Shown here: positions 61,823 to 64,000 of the stretch, one piece after another | Numbering within the stretch: the stretch's first letter is position 1 | Layout: each line of letters begins with the position of its first letter | From: Oceanobacillus timonensis | GTDB taxonomy: Bacteria; Bacillota; Bacilli; Bacillales; Amphibacillaceae | DNA: 64,000 nt | Direction of reading: 5' to 3' | Assembly (NCBI RefSeq): GCF_900166635.1 | Contig: NZ_LT800497.1 | Location: forward strand, 1,154,303 to 1,218,302 | Notes under the pieces: model-generated | The model's input: the letters and a program-made list of their open reading frames with translations, nothing else | Database searches by the model: none | Told to the model about the DNA's origin: nothing | Program-made: the position numbers and the translations under genes

Positions 61823-64000
61823 ATGGCAGGATTATTAACGAAGATTTTTGGTGATGGAAACCAAAAATTAGTGAAGCGTATTGAAAAACAGGTGGACAAG
61901 ATTGAGGCATTAGAGCCAGAAGTGGAAAAGCTTTCAGATAAAGATTTGCAGCATAAAACAGAAGAATTCAAAGAGCGAATTGCAAATGGAGAAGAATTGG
62001 ACGATTTACTGACTGAAGCATATGCGGTTGTCCGTGAAGCTTCTAAACGTGTACTCGGAATGCGTCCTTTCCGAACACAATTAATTGGCGCAATCGCGCT
62101 GCATAACGGTAATATAGCTGAAATGAAAACAGGGGAAGGAAAAACGTTGGCTTCAACCATGCCAGCGTATCTTAATGCATTGTCCGGAGAGGGCGTGCAT
62201 ATTATTACGGTTAATGATTACTTAGCAGATCGTGATGCGAAAGTAAATGGGGAACTATTCGGCTTTTTAGGGTTAACAGTCGGTTTAAATCACAACGGTC
62301 TTCCTAAGGAAGAAAAACGTTTAGCATATCAGGCTGACATCACTTACGGAACAAACAATGAATTTGGTTTTGATTATTTAAGAGACAACATGGTGCTGTA
62401 TAAAGAGCAGATGGTACAGCGTTCATTGAATTATGGCATCATTGATGAGGTTGACTCGATTTTAATTGATGAGGCTCGTACACCGTTGATTATTTCCGGT
62501 TCGGCCAAAAAATCTGCATCGCTTTATCAGCAGGCGGATCGATTTGTACGTACGCTGCAAAAAGAATCAGATTATACTTTTGATGAAAAAACAAAGGCAG
62601 TACAATTAACGGAACAAGGAATTGATAAAGCAGAGAAATTCTTTCAAATTGAAAACTTGTTTGATTTATCACATGTTTCCTTAACCCACCACGTTAATCA
62701 GGCTTTAAAAGCGCATGTATCGATGCATAGTGACACAGATTATATGGTGGAAGAAGGGGAAGTCATTATCATTGATCAGTTTACCGGACGTAAAATGAAG
62801 GGACGCCGGTACAGTGACGGGTTGCATCAGGCGATAGAAGCCAAAGAAGGATTGCAGATTCAAAATGAAAGTATGACACTTGCTTCTATCACCTTCCAGA
62901 ACTATTTCCGGATGTATAATAAATTATCTGGAATGACAGGTACAGCCAAAACAGAGGAAGAGGAATTCCGGAGCATTTATAATATGGATGTTATTGCTAT
63001 CCCTACGAATGAACCTATTCAAAGAGATGACAAAGCAGATCAGATTTATAAAACAATGGATGGCAAGTTTAAATCTGTTGTAAGTAATATTAAAGAACGT
63101 CATGAAGCCGGTCAGCCAGTTCTTGTCGGTACTGTAGCTGTAGAAACTTCCGAATTGATTTCACAGATGTTAAAACGGGCAGGCGTTAAACATGAAGTGT
63201 TAAACGCGAAAAACCATTTTCGTGAAGCGGAAATTATTGAGAATGCCGGACAAAGAGGTTCTGTAACGATTGCGACCAACATGGCCGGACGCGGTACTGA
63301 CATTAAGCTGGGTGATGGTGTCAAAGAGCTGGGCGGACTTGCAGTAATTGGTACAGAACGGCATGAATCGCGCCGGATTGACAATCAGCTTCGCGGTCGT
63401 TCCGGACGTCAGGGAGATCCTGGTATTTCCCAATTTTTCTTATCCATGGAAGACGAGCTAATGCGGCGTTTTGGGTCAGATAATTTGAGAACAATGATGG
63501 AAAGACTCGGTATGGATGATACCCAGCCAATTGAAAGTAAAATGGTTTCCCGTGCAGTAGAATCTGCCCAGAAACGTGTTGAAGGCAATAACTACGACGC
63601 TCGTAAAACCATCCTGTCTTATGATGATGTACTTCGTGAGCAGCGTGAAATTATTTACAAACAGCGTTTTGAAGTCATCGATTCGGAAACCAACCTGCGT
63701 GAGATTATTACAAATATGCTTCAATCTACGGTAGAGCGGATTGTTCATACGCATACGCAGGATAATGATGAGGACAAATGGAATCTGGATGCCATTATCG
63801 AATATGTGGAAGGTAATTTATTGGAACAGGGCGATATGCCTAAGGACGAATTGAAGGATAAAGAACCTGCTGAAATAACAGAGATTATCATGGAAAAAGT
63901 GAATCGCCGCTACGATGCTAAAGAGGCAGAACTGACACCGGAGCAATTTGTCGAGTTTGAAAAAGTAATCTTACTCCGTACAGTAGATACTAAGTGGATG
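61823..64000 (+). CDS. secA: Preprotein translocase ATPase SecA (5' part, runs off the window)
   Basis: The first 726 codons of secA, still open at the window end. Nucleotide-binding domain 1 has [11 protein letters not shown] (Walker A, near residue 103) and the [15 protein letters not shown] box. The preprotein cross-linking domain follows, then nucleotide-binding domain 2 ([30 protein letters not shown]), then the start of the helical scaffold domain. SecA pushes unfolded preproteins through SecYEG. GAGGAG lies before ATG 61823. The missing part would hold the rest of the helical domain, the linker and the zinc tail, and prfB normally follows. Confidence 0.97.
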   Translation, partial: MAGLLTKIFGDGNQKLVKRIEKQVDKIEALEPEVEKLSDKDLQHKTEEFKERIANGEELDDLLTEAYAVVREASKRVLGMRPFRTQLIGAIALHNGNIAEMKTGEGKTLASTMPAYLNALSGEGVHIITVNDYLADRDAKVNGELFGFLGLTVGLNHNGLPKEEKRLAYQADITYGTNNEFGFDYLRDNMVLYKEQMVQRSLNYGIIDEVDSILIDEARTPLIISGSAKKSASLYQQADRFVRTLQKESDYTFDEKTKAVQLTEQGIDKAEKFFQIENLFDLSHVSLTHHVNQALKAHVSMHSDTDYMVEEGEVIIIDQFTGRKMKGRRYSDGLHQAIEAKEGLQIQNESMTLASITFQNYFRMYNKLSGMTGTAKTEEEEFRSIYNMDVIAIPTNEPIQRDDKADQIYKTMDGKFKSVVSNIKERHEAGQPVLVGTVAVETSELISQMLKRAGVKHEVLNAKNHFREAEIIENAGQRGSVTIATNMAGRGTDIKLGDGVKELGGLAVIGTERHESRRIDNQLRGRSGRQGDPGISQFFLSMEDELMRRFGSDNLRTMMERLGMDDTQPIESKMVSRAVESAQKRVEGNNYDARKTILSYDDVLREQREIIYKQRFEVIDSETNLREIITNMLQSTVERIVHTHTQDNDEDKWNLDAIIEYVEGNLLEQGDMPKDELKDKEPAEITEIIMEKVNRRYDAKEAELTPEQFVEFEKVILLRTVDTKWM

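Overview
The window looks like chromosomal DNA of a low-GC, moderately halophilic or halotolerant member of the Bacillaceae, close to Oceanobacillus or Virgibacillus. The reasons are the gene order degU/degS/yvyE, comFA-comFC, yvyF-flgM-flgN-flgK-flgL-fliW-csrA, flaG-fliD-fliS-fliT-hpf-secA, the AT-rich promoters with strong Shine-Dalgarno sites, and several acidic extracytoplasmic proteins. No rRNA, tRNA, CRISPR array, intact transposase or prophage was seen. Species is an inference; no database was searched.

Region 1 (about 1-32,500) is a carbohydrate-catabolism district of separate modules. (a) 1019-6318: LacI-type regulator, lipoprotein solute-binding protein, two ABC permeases and a DUF2961/GH172 protein, with two matching TTAAACGTTTAA operators and a full-consensus cre site. 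(b) 6568-12187: a neopullulanase-type GH13_20 enzyme on the minus strand, divergent from a maltodextrin-type ABC importer, with GCAAACGTTTGC-type operators between them. (c) 13148-18029: a MalR-like LacI regulator followed closely by ThuA, two Gfo/Idh/MocA oxidoreductases and a TIM-barrel isomerase. (d) 19423-29988: a GH94 phosphorylase and a GH3 beta-glucosidase on the minus strand, divergent from an ABC importer, a LacI regulator and an alpha/beta hydrolase. This resembles the Listeria sophorooligosaccharide (beta-1,2-glucan) locus. (e) 30841-32496: a GH13 oligo-alpha-glucosidase. No ABC ATPase lies in any importer cluster, so a shared MsmX-type ATPase elsewhere is likely. Between the modules lie decayed genes: a short-chain dehydrogenase, an AbrB-like regulator, a sulfatase and unidentified remnants.

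Region 2 (32,600-45,200) holds motA-motB-cheA-cheW behind a SigD-like promoter, a HAD phosphatase, a YdjO-like zinc protein, a CcpA-site-controlled aldehyde dehydrogenase with its DUF779 partner, an IDEAL-domain protein, a class B penicillin-binding lipoprotein, an LCP-family wall-polymer transferase and a small unknown gene.

Region 3 (45,200-64,000) is conserved Bacillus core: yvyE, degS/degU, a DegV protein, comFA/comFC (comFB absent), the late flagellar genes from yvyF to fliT (no hag flagellin gene between csrA and flaG), long-form hpf, a 48-codon coiled-coil gene behind an unusual palindrome cluster, and the first 726 codons of secA. Two non-coding repeat elements (55503-55704 and around 61268-61411) interrupt this region.

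Functionally the importers and glycosidases would feed oligosaccharides into central metabolism under local LacI repressors and global CcpA control. The second half links motility, its sigma-D regulation (FlgM, FliW-CsrA), DegS-DegU signalling, competence DNA uptake and secretion.
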